Assembly (NCBI RefSeq): GCF_013602415.1
Contig: NZ_WPAG02000003.1
Span: forward strand, 124,001 to 188,000
From: Rhodococcus sp. B50
Lineage (GTDB): Bacteria > Actinomycetota > Actinomycetes > Mycobacteriales > Mycobacteriaceae
Direction of reading: 5' to 3'
DNA: 64,000 nt
The translations under genes were made by a program, and so were the position numbers. The notes under the pieces are model-generated. The model did not search any database. It worked only from the letters and a program-made list of their open reading frames with translations, and was not told the origin of the DNA. Below, piece by piece: positions 44,064 to 52,856 of the stretch; within the stretch, counting starts at the first letter, position 1, and every line of letters begins with the position of its first letter.

Positions 44064-44273
44064 CTGTCCACAGTCACGGCGCACCCGTACGACGGCCCTG
44101 ATCGGTGATAGCCGCCCGAGAAAACCCGTCGTCATCGTACTCAGCGGCGGACGTGGTAGCTCAGATCGGCCGAGAGAGGGCGTTCCACGACCACGTTCAC
44201 GAACCACTCTCGGCCGGGGTTCCCTCGGGGCACATACCCCCAGCTCAGCGACGGAACATTGCCCGGATCCTGT

Positions 44274-44347
44274 TGACATTTCGTGCGGCCTACCGCTGAC
44301 ACCGTGTGATGTTTCCGCAGGTCACTCGCTGACAATTTCGTGCGGCC
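44274..44347. repeat. Direct repeat TGACA(A)TTTCGTGCGGCC
   Basis: TGACATTTCGTGCGGCC at 44274-44290 recurs with one extra A at 44330-44347. Repeats of this kind, spaced by some 50 bp, resemble subterminal repeats of IS21-like or Tn7-like transposon ends. No matching transposase is adjacent, so this may be an orphan transposon end. Confidence 0.5.
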
Positions 44348-44354
44348 CCTCAGC

Positions 44355-45032
44355 TCAGTTCGATCCATTGGGAAGGCTGGAGTCGCCCCATACCGTTGCG
44401 AGCCAGATGGAACTCACGGTGTCGAGCATGCGCTGTGTCTGTTGTTCGCTGCACTTGTCAAGCCGGTCTTTGTAGAACATGTGCAGGGTCATTTCGAGCA
44501 GTGTGGAGACCAGTCGGGATAGGTCGGTCGAGACCGGTCGTGCCAGGCCGGTCTCGATATCCGTCCGGATCTGGTCTATGAGAATTCGGGCGAGCCGTTC
44601 GTTCCACACCCGCCACATCGAAGCGATCTGTTCGTCGAGTGGTATCGCTTGGATGGAGGCAATCAGGACTGCGTCGTGCGCGTGCCAGACTTCCACGGTC
44701 GCCGAGGCGGTGCGTCGAACGAAATCGGCGGCGGTTTCGTTCTTGGCGCGTGAGAACAGATGAACTCGATCCATCAGTTCGGACCAGATCTCCGAGGTCA
44801 CTACCGCCAGCGCCGTGTATTTGGATTCGAAGTAAAAGTAATAGCCGGAGCGGCGAACACCCGCAGCCGATGCGATCTCTCCGACTGTCAAGTCCCCGAT
44901 AGGTCTGGTCACGAGTAGTTCCGCGAGGCTGTCTAGGATGGCCTGACGTTGACGCTCCCCCTTGCTAGGAGCGCGGCGGTCACCGACGAGCGCGACGTCG
45001 TCGCTGTGTGCGCTGGCTCGACTACTCGACAT
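44355..45032 (-). CDS. TetR-family regulator, EthR-like
   Basis: 225 residues. The N-terminal DNA-binding part is KGERQRQAILDSLAELLVTR, then PIGDLTVGEIASAAGVRRSG and YYFYFESKYTALAVVTSEIW, the YFYF-x-SK pattern seen in mycobacterial EthR. EthR represses the Baeyer-Villiger monooxygenase EthA. Here a monooxygenase of that class starts 7 kb upstream on the same strand (50413-52248), with alcohol and aldehyde dehydrogenases and an esterase in between, so a role as repressor of that gene set is plausible. Start and frame are clear; no lesions. Confidence 0.87.
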   Translation of the reverse strand: MSSSRASAHSDDVALVGDRRAPSKGERQRQAILDSLAELLVTRPIGDLTVGEIASAAGVRRSGYYFYFESKYTALAVVTSEIWSELMDRVHLFSRAKNETAADFVRRTASATVEVWHAHDAVLIASIQAIPLDEQIASMWRVWNERLARILIDQIRTDIETGLARPVSTDLSRLVSTLLEMTLHMFYKDRLDKCSEQQTQRMLDTVSSIWLATVWGDSSLPNGSN

Positions 45033-45135
45033 GGTGTCAATTCTACCGAGAGTCGTGGTGTGGTGTGTCCCGAGGGCACCTTCATGCGCGACTCACCCCG
45101 TTCGGCGTGCTCTGGGAACAACCCTGCAATGGCAG

Positions 45136-46101
45136 CTATGCACCAGGCCTTGTGACAAGTCGTCCTCGGACTGCGCCGGACTGCAGACGTGCCAGAGCAG
45201 CAGGGAGATCCCCGAAGTCGACCTCCTCGAGCACCGGCGCCAGATGTCCCTCGGCGATAAGAGCCAGGACGGCTTCGAGTTCACCGATGCTGGCACCGAT
45301 CGAACCGCGCAACTGAATGTTCTTCGTGACGAGTTGATGGGTGGCGATGGTGGCTTCCGGTGCGCCGAGGCCGACGAGAACCACGCGCCCACCGGGTTTG
45401 ATGACGGTCACAGCGTCTGCGGTGGTGGTCCCGACTCCTGCGAAATCGATCACCGCATCCAACGCCACCGGCACATCGTCAAGGGCAGTGAAGCACTCCA
45501 CGGCCCCTTGGGCACGAGCGTCGCCGAATACTGTCTGGTCGACGTCGATTCCGTAGACGGTGGCCTGCTGGAGAGCGGCGATCCGCACCCCATTGAGGCC
45601 GAGTCCGCCGAGTCCGACGATGGCCACGGTCATGCCGATTTCGATGGCGGCTTCGGTGACAACCGCGTGGTAAGCGGTGGCGACGGAGTCCGTCGCCACC
45701 GCGGCCTGGACGAAGGACACCCCAGCGGGGATCGGCACGAGGTTGGCGACGGGGGCAAGCGCCTGTCGGGCATATCCCCCGTCGAAGCCCAATCCGATGG
45801 CGTTGGCAAAGTCCGCGTGTTCGATCGGGTGAGAGATCAGCGCAACCGCGACACGATCTCCAATCTCTACCTCGGTCACGTCCGGTCCACGGCCACGGAC
45901 GGTTCCGGCGACCTCGTGACCGAGGACGATCGGGCGTTTGCGGAGCCAATCATCGCCGTGTCCGTTGACGATGTGGACATCGGACTGGCACATTCCGGCG
46001 GCTTCGACGTCGAGCAGGACCTGGCCGGGTCCGGGATGGGGAGCGTCGATGTCGACAAGTTCCAGACCGGTATCTGGGGAGTTGAATTGGTATGCCTTCA
46101 C
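45136..46101 (-). CDS. Zinc-type alcohol dehydrogenase lacking the structural zinc site
   Basis: MDR-family dehydrogenase of about 322 residues from the GTG at 46101 (VKAYQFNSPDTGLELVDI); an ATG at 46137 would add 12 residues but lies in a hairpin. The catalytic ligands are present (AGMCQSDVH and LGHEVAGT) and the cofactor loop is IVGLGGLGLNGV. The cysteine cluster of the structural zinc lobe is absent: ALISHPIEHADFANAIGLGF lies in its place. It would oxidise an alcohol or reduce a ketone in the monooxygenase pathway. The similar gene at 56120 also lacks the lobe. Confidence 0.85.
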   Translation of the reverse strand: MKAYQFNSPDTGLELVDIDAPHPGPGQVLLDVEAAGMCQSDVHIVNGHGDDWLRKRPIVLGHEVAGTVRGRGPDVTEVEIGDRVAVALISHPIEHADFANAIGLGFDGGYARQALAPVANLVPIPAGVSFVQAAVATDSVATAYHAVVTEAAIEIGMTVAIVGLGGLGLNGVRIAALQQATVYGIDVDQTVFGDARAQGAVECFTALDDVPVALDAVIDFAGVGTTTADAVTVIKPGGRVVLVGLGAPEATIATHQLVTKNIQLRGSIGASIGELEAVLALIAEGHLAPVLEEVDFGDLPAALARLQSGAVRGRLVTRPGA

Positions 46102-46135
46102 AGCGTGATCCGTTCGGGTGTGGGGAGGTGACTCC

Positions 46136-46190
46136 ATGCCGGCCAAGCGGTTGGCCGGCATGGAGGGGTTAGGCGCTGTCAGCGCCTAAC
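46136..46190. terminator. Two tandem perfect hairpins
   Basis: ATGCCGGCCAA (46136-46146) pairs with TTGGCCGGCAT (46151-46161), and GTTAGGCGCT (46168-46177) pairs with AGCGCCTAAC (46181-46190). They lie between the SnoaL-like remnant and the alcohol dehydrogenase start on the minus strand, so they may end the upstream transcript or attenuate entry into the dehydrogenase gene. Confidence 0.6.
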
Positions 46191-46282
46191 GCAGCGCTAG
46201 GCGGCCTGGCCTGACCGGATGGGGGGCCCATGCGACCAGGGCGCTTCGACTTCATGGTTCGGCGTCCGTAGCGCTGTCTCGG

Positions 46283-46567
46283 TCAGCCGAACTTGGTGTT
46301 GTCCATGGTGTCGAACAGGTTCTTGGTGTCGAACACTTCGTGCACCTTGGTGATCTTGCCGTCCGCAGCTTCGATGGTGATCGAGTAGTCGTTGCGATAC
46401 TGCTGTCTCCACCGGGTGATGGCGTTCATGGTGAAGACCATGGTGGCGTGGGTGTCGGTACCGAACGCTGCGATGATCTCCAGGGACATCTTCTCGGGGT
46501 TGTAGAACTCGGCTGCGGCATGAGCGGGCACTCCCAGACTGCATCGTCGGCCCACATTGCGATCCAC
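46283..46567 (-). pseudogene. SnoaL/NTF2-like protein, probably 5'-truncated
   Basis: The recognisable part is AAEFYNPEKMSLEIIAAFGT, then HATMVFTMNAITRWRQQYRN and ITIEAADGKITKVHEVFDTK, the beta-sheet half of a SnoaL-like fold (ketosteroid-isomerase type cone). The family is usually 120-150 residues and starts with two helices; here only about 80 family-like residues remain and the first 15 or so (MDRNVGRRCSLGVPAHA) look foreign. A short functional version cannot be excluded. It stands between two alcohol dehydrogenase genes of the monooxygenase cluster. Confidence 0.55.
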
Positions 46568-46797
46568 TATTCACGTTCGGCGCCTCACGGGCGGTCCGCC
46601 CCTTCGAAAGCGCCGAGGAACTACTCCATCAACTGCATCGTGTCCTTACTCGTGCTCACAGAGAACCTCCGACGCTCGTACCGAAATGAACGTGCTGACC
46701 CAACGAGCGAGCCTGAGAACAATCGAGAAGGAGCTCGGCGCGACCGGCTCGGTAGATTGCACCGAGTCGGTAGTACAAAGGTGATGCTTGTGTGCTC

Positions 46798-47895
46798 CTA
46801 CTCACCCGGAAGGAGTACCGGTTTGACGATTTCTCCTGCGAGGGCCCGTTTTTCGGCGGTATTGATCTCCGAGAGGGGGAAGGTGGTGACGAGCCGGTCG
46901 AAGGGGAACTTGCCCGCCTGCCAAAGCGCGATCAGGGTGGGGATGAACGTGTGCGGGTTGACGTCCCCTTCCAGAATCCCGGTGAGAGTGCGGCCAGCGG
47001 TCAATGCGAGCGGTGCGATCGCCAGGTCACCCTGCTGGACCCCGACCATGCCCAGGATTCCGCGCAGTTGCAGGGCGTCGAGGGTTGCCGAGATGACGGG
47101 AGGCAGACCGGTGGTGTCCAGACCGTAGCGGACCCCAGCTGGAGCGACAGCCCGGATCTGATCGGTCAGATTGCCCGTGCCCGCCTCGAGGGTGTGGGTG
47201 GCGCCGAGCTCACGCGCGAGATCGAGTCGATCGGGGTTCAGATCTACCGCGATGATCGGATGAGCGCCGGCCACCTTCGCCGCCATGACTGCGGACAATC
47301 CGACGGCGCCGGTGCCCACGACGACGATGCCTTCGCCGGTGCGCACCTGCAGGGCTTCGAGGACGGCGCCGGCCCCGGTCTGCACTCCGCAGCCGAGAGG
47401 GCCGAGCAACTGCAGCGGAAGGTTTTTGTCGACCACCACGGCGTTCTTGGCATCGACGAGGGCGTGGGTGGCGAACGACGACTGGCCGAACCAGCGACCG
47501 GCCACCGCGGCACCATTAGTGTCGGTGAGCGGGGTAGTTCCGTCGAGAGCGTTCCCGGCGAGGTTGCGCGGCAGGAAGGTGTCGCAATAGGCGGGATGGG
47601 CGTCACGGCAGTTGGGGCAGGTGCCGCACGAGTCGAAGCTGAGCACCACATGGTCGCCCACCGCGACGGTGCTCACTGCCGAGCCGACAGCCTCGACGAC
47701 TCCGGCCCCCTCGTGGCCGAGCACGATCGGCGGGGTGCCGAAACCGGCGCCGGCACGGGGTAGGACATCGGTGTGACAGTGCCCGGCGCCGACGATCCGG
47801 ACAAGGACCTGGTCCGGTGCCGGGTCGGCCAGTTCGAGTTCCTCGAGGGTGAACGGTGCGTCCTCGCCGCGGAGAACTGCTGCTTCGATTTTCAT
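46798..47895 (-). CDS. Zinc-dependent alcohol dehydrogenase (aryl/allyl alcohol type)
   Basis: 365-residue class III-like MDR alcohol dehydrogenase, NAD(P)-dependent. Catalytic zinc ligands are in GAGHCHTDVL and LGHEGAGV; structural zinc cysteines are in SCGTCPNCRDAHPAYC. The cofactor motif is VVGTGAVGLSAV, followed by an acidic residue (IAVDLNPDR) that favours NAD. It resembles benzyl- and aryl-alcohol dehydrogenases. The start overlaps the stop of the aldehyde dehydrogenase gene by one base, so the two enzymes can carry an alcohol through to the acid. Confidence 0.92.
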   Translation of the reverse strand: MKIEAAVLRGEDAPFTLEELELADPAPDQVLVRIVGAGHCHTDVLPRAGAGFGTPPIVLGHEGAGVVEAVGSAVSTVAVGDHVVLSFDSCGTCPNCRDAHPAYCDTFLPRNLAGNALDGTTPLTDTNGAAVAGRWFGQSSFATHALVDAKNAVVVDKNLPLQLLGPLGCGVQTGAGAVLEALQVRTGEGIVVVGTGAVGLSAVMAAKVAGAHPIIAVDLNPDRLDLARELGATHTLEAGTGNLTDQIRAVAPAGVRYGLDTTGLPPVISATLDALQLRGILGMVGVQQGDLAIAPLALTAGRTLTGILEGDVNPHTFIPTLIALWQAGKFPFDRLVTTFPLSEINTAEKRALAGEIVKPVLLPGE

Positions 47896-49373
47896 TACTG
47901 TTCTGCGTCTTTCGATTCGGTGACCGGCGTGTCGGTCAGGAAGATCGACTTGGTCTGTTGGTAGGCGGCCAAGCCCTCGGGGCCGAGTTCGCGGCCGAGC
48001 CCGCTGGCTTTGATGCCGCCGAACGGAGAGCAGAAGTCGAGGGCGTAGTTGTTGACGCCGATGCTCCCGGTCTGCACGCGGCGGGCGACGTCGATCCCGC
48101 GCTGTTGGTCACTGGTCCACACCGTGCCGCCAAGGCCGAAGTCCGAGTCGTTGGCGATGGCCACCGCCTCGTCGACGTCGGTGTACGGGATGACCGCCAG
48201 GACGGGTCCGAAGATCTCCTCGCGGGCGATGGTGTGAGAGTTGTCGACGTTATCGAAGATGGTCGGTTCGACGAACCAACCCGAGTCCACCCCTGCGGGG
48301 GTGCCACCGCCGGCGGTGATCCGCCCGCCGTCGGCGACGCCTCGACTGATGTAGTTCTGTACCCGCTGCTGCTGGTTCGCCGTGGCCAGGGGCCCGATCT
48401 GAGTGGTCACGTCGAGCGCGTTACCGACGTTCAGCGAGCGCGCGAAGTCGGTCAGGATGTCGACGGTTTCCGAGTACCTGCTGCGGGGTGCGAGGACGCG
48501 GGTGCCGAGGTAGCAGGTCTGCCCGTTGTTCATCAGCGTGGCGGCGAAGAACTGTTCGAGCAGCGAGGGCAGGTCGGCGTCGTCGAGGACGATCGAGGCG
48601 GACTTGCCGCCGAGTTCGAGGGTGACGGGGCGGATCAATCGTCCGCACACCTCCCCGATTGCTCGTCCGGCGGCGGTCGAGCCAGTGAAGGCGACCTTAT
48701 CGACTCCGGGATGGGCAACGAGGTGGGCGCCGACATCGCGGCCGCCGGGGACGATGTTGATCACGCCGGCGGGGATCTCGGAGGCAGCGATCGCCTCGGC
48801 GAGGACGTAGGAGTCCAGGACGGTTTCCGGGGACGGTTTGATCACGACGGTGCATCCCGCGGCCAGAAGCGGCGCGAGTTTGAAAAAGGTCAGCGTTTGC
48901 GGGAAGTTCCACGGCACGATCGCCGCCACGACACCGATCGGTTCGCGGCGCACGATGGTGGTTCCTCCGGCGAACCCTGCACGGTGTTCCTCAACCGGCT
49001 GACCGGCAGCAAGATCGGCGTAATAGCGCAGCAGGGCGGCCGGGATAACCGACTCGGTGACTGAGGAGATCGAGATCGGCATGCCGTTCTGCGTGCTGAC
49101 CGCCTGGGCGGTGGCGCCGGCGCGGGCATCGAGAGCGTCGGCGAGCGAATAGATCGCCTTGGCCCGCTGCTCCGGGCGCCATGACGACCACCATGAGTCG
49201 TCGAAGGCACGGCGGGCTGCAGCAACCGCGGCGTCTACATCGGCTTCGGCAGCCTCGGGGACGGTCGCCACCGCTCGGCCGGTACTGGCGTCGAGGATGT
49301 CGATGCGGCGTGGTGTCGAGGGGGCGGTCCAGTCCCCGTCGATGAAGAACCCGGTGGGTTCGGTGATCGTCAT
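47895..49373 (-). CDS. NAD(P)-dependent aldehyde dehydrogenase
   Basis: 492 residues from the ATG at 49373 behind AGGAGAAGG. The motifs of a non-acylating aldehyde dehydrogenase are present: VPWNFPQTL, the cofactor lysine in VIKPSPETV, GSTAAGRAIG, the general-base Glu in LELGGKSASIV and the nucleophilic Cys in NNGQTCYLGTRV. The C-terminal SPFGGIKASGLGRELG is standard. Length is normal and the active site intact. In an operon with two alcohol dehydrogenases, an esterase and a Baeyer-Villiger monooxygenase it would oxidise the aldehyde from the ring-opened or released alcohol. Confidence 0.93.
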   Translation of the reverse strand: MTITEPTGFFIDGDWTAPSTPRRIDILDASTGRAVATVPEAAEADVDAAVAAARRAFDDSWWSSWRPEQRAKAIYSLADALDARAGATAQAVSTQNGMPISISSVTESVIPAALLRYYADLAAGQPVEEHRAGFAGGTTIVRREPIGVVAAIVPWNFPQTLTFFKLAPLLAAGCTVVIKPSPETVLDSYVLAEAIAASEIPAGVINIVPGGRDVGAHLVAHPGVDKVAFTGSTAAGRAIGEVCGRLIRPVTLELGGKSASIVLDDADLPSLLEQFFAATLMNNGQTCYLGTRVLAPRSRYSETVDILTDFARSLNVGNALDVTTQIGPLATANQQQRVQNYISRGVADGGRITAGGGTPAGVDSGWFVEPTIFDNVDNSHTIAREEIFGPVLAVIPYTDVDEAVAIANDSDFGLGGTVWTSDQQRGIDVARRVQTGSIGVNNYALDFCSPFGGIKASGLGRELGPEGLAAYQQTKSIFLTDTPVTESKDAEQ

Positions 49374-49452
49374 GACCTTCTCCTGAAGCATGGGTGAGGG
49401 ATGAGATGAGTTGCGGGTTGAGCGTGGGGGCAAGGCCCCCCCGGAAATCCGG

Positions 49453-50403
49453 TCAGCTGTGCAGTGTGCTGCGTAAGAAGGCCGCAACTGCTTCCACGCC
49501 GCGTGCCTGGGCCTGAAGGCCGGGCATGGTCATGAAGCCGTGGAAGATGCCGTCCAGACGCAGGGATTGCACGGATGTTCCTGCCTTTGCGAGGAGGTCG
49601 GCGTAGTTCAGGCCGTCGTCACGGAGTGGGTCGTGGCCTGCGACGACGACGAGAGCGGGAGGAAGGCCGTCGAACGAGTCCGCATTCGCCGGGGTGGCGC
49701 GCGGGTCGGTTCGATCGTCGACGGACCTCAGGTACTGGTCCCAGAACCACACGGTGTCCTGAGCAGTGAGTACGGGCGCGTTCGCATTCTCGGTCCAGGA
49801 TGCTCGCTCGACGGCGTACTCGGTGGCCGGGTACAGCAGAACCTGAGCTGCCAGCGGTGCGCTGTGGCCCCGGTCGAGGTGGGTGATGGCGGCGGAGATG
49901 TTACCGCCGGCGCTGTCTCCGCCGATCGCGATGCGGGTGGGATCGACACCCAACTCCGACCCCTGTGTCCGCAGCCAGGACAGTACGGCGACCGACTCGT
50001 CGATCGGCACAGGGAACTTATGCTCCGGCGCAAGTCGGTAGTCCACCGACAAAACCGCGATGCCCGCCTCGACGGCGACGGTGCGGCACAGGTGGTCGAC
50101 ACCCCCGTCGAGGGTACCGAAAGTCCAACCGCCGCCGTGGATGTAGAGCAGGATCGGCAGGGGCTGGTCGGACTCGGGGCGATACAGACGCACGGGAATC
50201 TCGCCGTGAGGACCGGAGACCCGATGGTCGGCGACAGTATGCAACGCCGGTCCCGCCGGTATCTGGGCGTCGCTTTGACGGCCGAACTCCCGTACGCCTG
50301 CGACGCCGAGCCCGGACAGTCCACCGGGCAGCGCCACGGCGAGCTGGTCCGCGACGACCTGGGCGTCCGGATCGAGAGCGGTCGTCTTTTCGTTGGTGGT
50401 CAT
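49453..50403 (-). CDS. Alpha/beta hydrolase, HSL-type esterase or lactonase
   Basis: 316 residues. The oxyanion motif HGGGW (89-93), the nucleophile elbow GDSAGG (Ser about 164), Asp in VVAGHDPLRDDG and His in IFHGFMTMPG form the hormone-sensitive-lipase family triad. No signal peptide is seen, so it acts in the cytoplasm. It starts 10 bp after the stop of the Baeyer-Villiger monooxygenase gene. The usual partnership is that the monooxygenase makes an ester or lactone and the esterase hydrolyses it. Chain length and ring size cannot be predicted. Confidence 0.9.
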   Translation of the reverse strand: MTTNEKTTALDPDAQVVADQLAVALPGGLSGLGVAGVREFGRQSDAQIPAGPALHTVADHRVSGPHGEIPVRLYRPESDQPLPILLYIHGGGWTFGTLDGGVDHLCRTVAVEAGIAVLSVDYRLAPEHKFPVPIDESVAVLSWLRTQGSELGVDPTRIAIGGDSAGGNISAAITHLDRGHSAPLAAQVLLYPATEYAVERASWTENANAPVLTAQDTVWFWDQYLRSVDDRTDPRATPANADSFDGLPPALVVVAGHDPLRDDGLNYADLLAKAGTSVQSLRLDGIFHGFMTMPGLQAQARGVEAVAAFLRSTLHS

Positions 50404-50412
50404 GGCTGCCCT

Positions 50413-52248
50413 TCAGTGAGTGGTGGTGATGGACGGGGAGTTGAGGGTGAGACCAGCGAACGACCCGTCCTCCCACCAGCGGTCGATCATGTTCCAGAAG
50501 TCGATCTCGCTGATGTTGTGGACATCGTTGAAGAATCCGCGTGCGACATCGCCCTGGCCGTTGTAGTAGCCGGGCGTGCAGCCGGCGAAGTACGCCAAGC
50601 GCAGTTCCTCGGTGCGCTTGGTGGCCTCGACCCACTCGTCCTGGGCGGTTGGGTCGGGCTCGATGCTGGTGACGGCGTTCTTCTGGGCATGCGCGACGAT
50701 GCGTGCCGCGTGCCGGGCCTTGCGGTCGAGCATGTAGGTGAAGTTCACGACGTAGGCGTTCTGGCTCAGGCCCAGCTCGACGAAGTTCGGAAACCCGTGG
50801 GAGAAGAAGCCGTGCAGCGTCTTGGCGCCGTCGGCGAAGCGCTCCCGCATCGACAACCCGTCTCTGCCGACGATGTCGTAGCCGTACCGCTCGGTCGAGG
50901 TACTGCCGGTCTCGAAGCCGGTGGCGAAGACGATGGCATCGACCTCGTAGTGCTGCCCGTCGACCACCAATCCGGTGGCCGTGATGCCGTCGACGCCAGT
51001 CGGTGCGGCAACCAAATGGACCGAGGACCGGTTGAATGCGTCGAGGTACTCGTCATTGAAGGCGGGACGCTTGCACACGAACCCGAACCACGGCTTGAGC
51101 TTGTCCGCCGTGGCGGGATCCTTCACCTCGGCGTCGATGCGCTGATGGATCTCGTACATCAATTGCATGTCCGCGATCTCGGCGAGTGCGATCTGGTCTT
51201 CGACCGGAAGATCGGTTGCCGGGACATCGATCAGGTGCTGGCCGGATAATGAAGGAAACAGGTGCGTCCAGATGTCGTCGACGAGGTTTTCGTCCTGGTG
51301 GTGGCCGTTGAGGAAACTGAGGAAGTTGTGATGACGGGCCTCCTGCCAGCCGGCCTCGAGGGACGCCGCCCACGCCGGATCGGTCGGTCGGTTGTCGCGC
51401 GGGCCAACGACGCTGGGCGTGCGTTGAATGACGAAGAGCTCCTTGGCGTCCTGTGCCAGGAAGGGAACGGCCTGGATGCCGGTGGCTCCGGTGCCGATGA
51501 TCGCCACCCGCTTATCACGGAGCTTATCCAGGTCGCCGGCGGCGCTGCCGCCGGTGTAGTCGTAGTCCCACCGGCTGGTGTGGAAGATCTTGCCCTCGAA
51601 CTCGTTGATTCCGGGCACTCGAGGAATCTGGGGCTTGTTCAACGGTCCGTTGGCACGCAGCACGAACTGCGCCCGCAGCACGTCGCCGCGGTCGGTGCGG
51701 ATCTCCCACCGGTCGTCGGCTTCGACCCATTCGACCGAGGTGACATTGGTCTGGAACAGGGCGGTGCGGTACAGATCGAAGTGCCGGCCGATGCGCTGGG
51801 CATGCTCGAAGATCTCGGCGCCGTCGGCGTATCGCTTGCTCGGCACGTAGCCGGTTTCTTCGAGCAGCGGCAGGTACACATAGGACTCGACGTCGCACTG
51901 CACACCGGGGTAGCGGTTCCAGTACCACGTGCCGCCGAAATCGCCTCCCTGCTCGATGATCCGGAAGTCGGAGATCCCATTCTGAGTCAGATGTGCGCCG
52001 GCGAGCAGACCACCGAAGCCGCCGCCGAGGACAGCGACCTCGAGCTCTTCGGTGATCGGCTCCCGCTCGAAGGGCGCGGACCAGGGATCACTGCTGTCGA
52101 GTTCGAGGACATCCGATAAGCCCTGGAACTGGCCGAGTGTTTCGCGCTTGAGTCGGGCGGTGCGTTCGCGCGCGTACCGTTCTCGGATCTGTGCCGGGTC
52201 GAAGTCCACGGCAACCGGTGTTCCGGAGACGGGCAGTTTCACGGTCAT
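50413..52248 (-). CDS. Baeyer-Villiger monooxygenase
   Basis: NADPH- and FAD-dependent insertion of oxygen next to a carbonyl, turning a ketone into an ester or lactone. 611 residues. The first Rossmann motif is GGGFGG (75-80) and the second GTGATG (252-257). Between them is the family fingerprint FEGKIFHTSRWDY (217-229), matching FxGxxxHxxxW. An N-terminal extension (VDFDPAQIRERYARERTARL) is like that of cyclododecanone and phenylacetone monooxygenases rather than short EthA. It is the first gene of a minus-strand set with esterase, aldehyde dehydrogenase, alcohol dehydrogenases and an EthR-like regulator. The substrate is probably a cyclic or long-chain ketone. Confidence 0.93.
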   Translation of the reverse strand: MTVKLPVSGTPVAVDFDPAQIRERYARERTARLKRETLGQFQGLSDVLELDSSDPWSAPFEREPITEELEVAVLGGGFGGLLAGAHLTQNGISDFRIIEQGGDFGGTWYWNRYPGVQCDVESYVYLPLLEETGYVPSKRYADGAEIFEHAQRIGRHFDLYRTALFQTNVTSVEWVEADDRWEIRTDRGDVLRAQFVLRANGPLNKPQIPRVPGINEFEGKIFHTSRWDYDYTGGSAAGDLDKLRDKRVAIIGTGATGIQAVPFLAQDAKELFVIQRTPSVVGPRDNRPTDPAWAASLEAGWQEARHHNFLSFLNGHHQDENLVDDIWTHLFPSLSGQHLIDVPATDLPVEDQIALAEIADMQLMYEIHQRIDAEVKDPATADKLKPWFGFVCKRPAFNDEYLDAFNRSSVHLVAAPTGVDGITATGLVVDGQHYEVDAIVFATGFETGSTSTERYGYDIVGRDGLSMRERFADGAKTLHGFFSHGFPNFVELGLSQNAYVVNFTYMLDRKARHAARIVAHAQKNAVTSIEPDPTAQDEWVEATKRTEELRLAYFAGCTPGYYNGQGDVARGFFNDVHNISEIDFWNMIDRWWEDGSFAGLTLNSPSITTTH

Positions 52249-52856
52249 GTCGGGGTCCTTTGTTCGGGGAAGTCATGGGGCTCGTCGACGTCCGAGCGGC
52301 GGAAATATGCGGGTCGGGGGGGTGGGATGTGGGGAATTCCGGCCCGGTCAGCAGGACCGGCAACTCGGGCTGGCGACCGCTGTTCTCGGTCCGGCCCCTT
52401 TGCGGGGTACTTCCGGCCACATCGGCTACATATTTGACAGGTTGTCTTTTTCTAAGAACACTGTGTCATATTGAGTCGTGGATCACAAGAGGGAGATCGG
52501 AAGCGATGATCATCGCAGTATCGAATCAGCACCGCGCTCTTGGATGTGTCCCACCACGACACATCGATGAAGCACGTTCACGGCCTACCGGCCGGCGCGC
52601 ACCTCACAACACCAAACTTTCGTCAATCACCTGTCGCGCAAGGAATTTGCAGCATGCACTCATCTCCCCCGCACGAGCCCCCGCCCCCGGATAACCGATG
52701 GACCAGGCGCTAACCCTCGCGTGGTCCACCTACCCCAGGCATCGTCGCCGACGTTCCGGCCCAGACCGGACAGAAGGCAGAAGCTCAGATCCTTCGTTTC
52801 CGTTCCACCCACGCAGCTCGGATCCGACCGGGCAGCTCGCCCACCGAGGAGTAGCC
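52249..52856. other. Divergent intergenic region between the monooxygenase and ligase clusters
   Basis: About 600 bp. No convincing gene: frames entering from the ligase side lack a start with a ribosome site before 52857. One AT-rich block at 52425-52475 stands out and contains repeated TGACA/TGTC half-sites, listed separately. Confidence 0.6.
52436..52468. promoter_or_regulatory. TGACA/TGTC repeat block, promoter or operator candidate
   Basis: GACAGGTTGTC (52436-52446) is a perfect 4-bp-arm palindrome, and a third half-site TGTCA follows at 52464-52468 in an AT-rich stretch. TTGACA at 52434 could also be a -35 element for the plus strand, but I find no well-placed -10. The block is about 190 bp upstream of the monooxygenase start. 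Confidence 0.4.

Noticed and set aside
45240..45460. Runs that looked like a possible CRISPR or tandem array
   Set aside because: No regularly spaced repeats were found on reading; there is no CRISPR array anywhere in the window, and no cas genes.
49540..51249. A 569-codon plus-strand frame opposite the esterase and monooxygenase genes
   Set aside because: Antisense to two genes with clear catalytic motifs; low-complexity translation.
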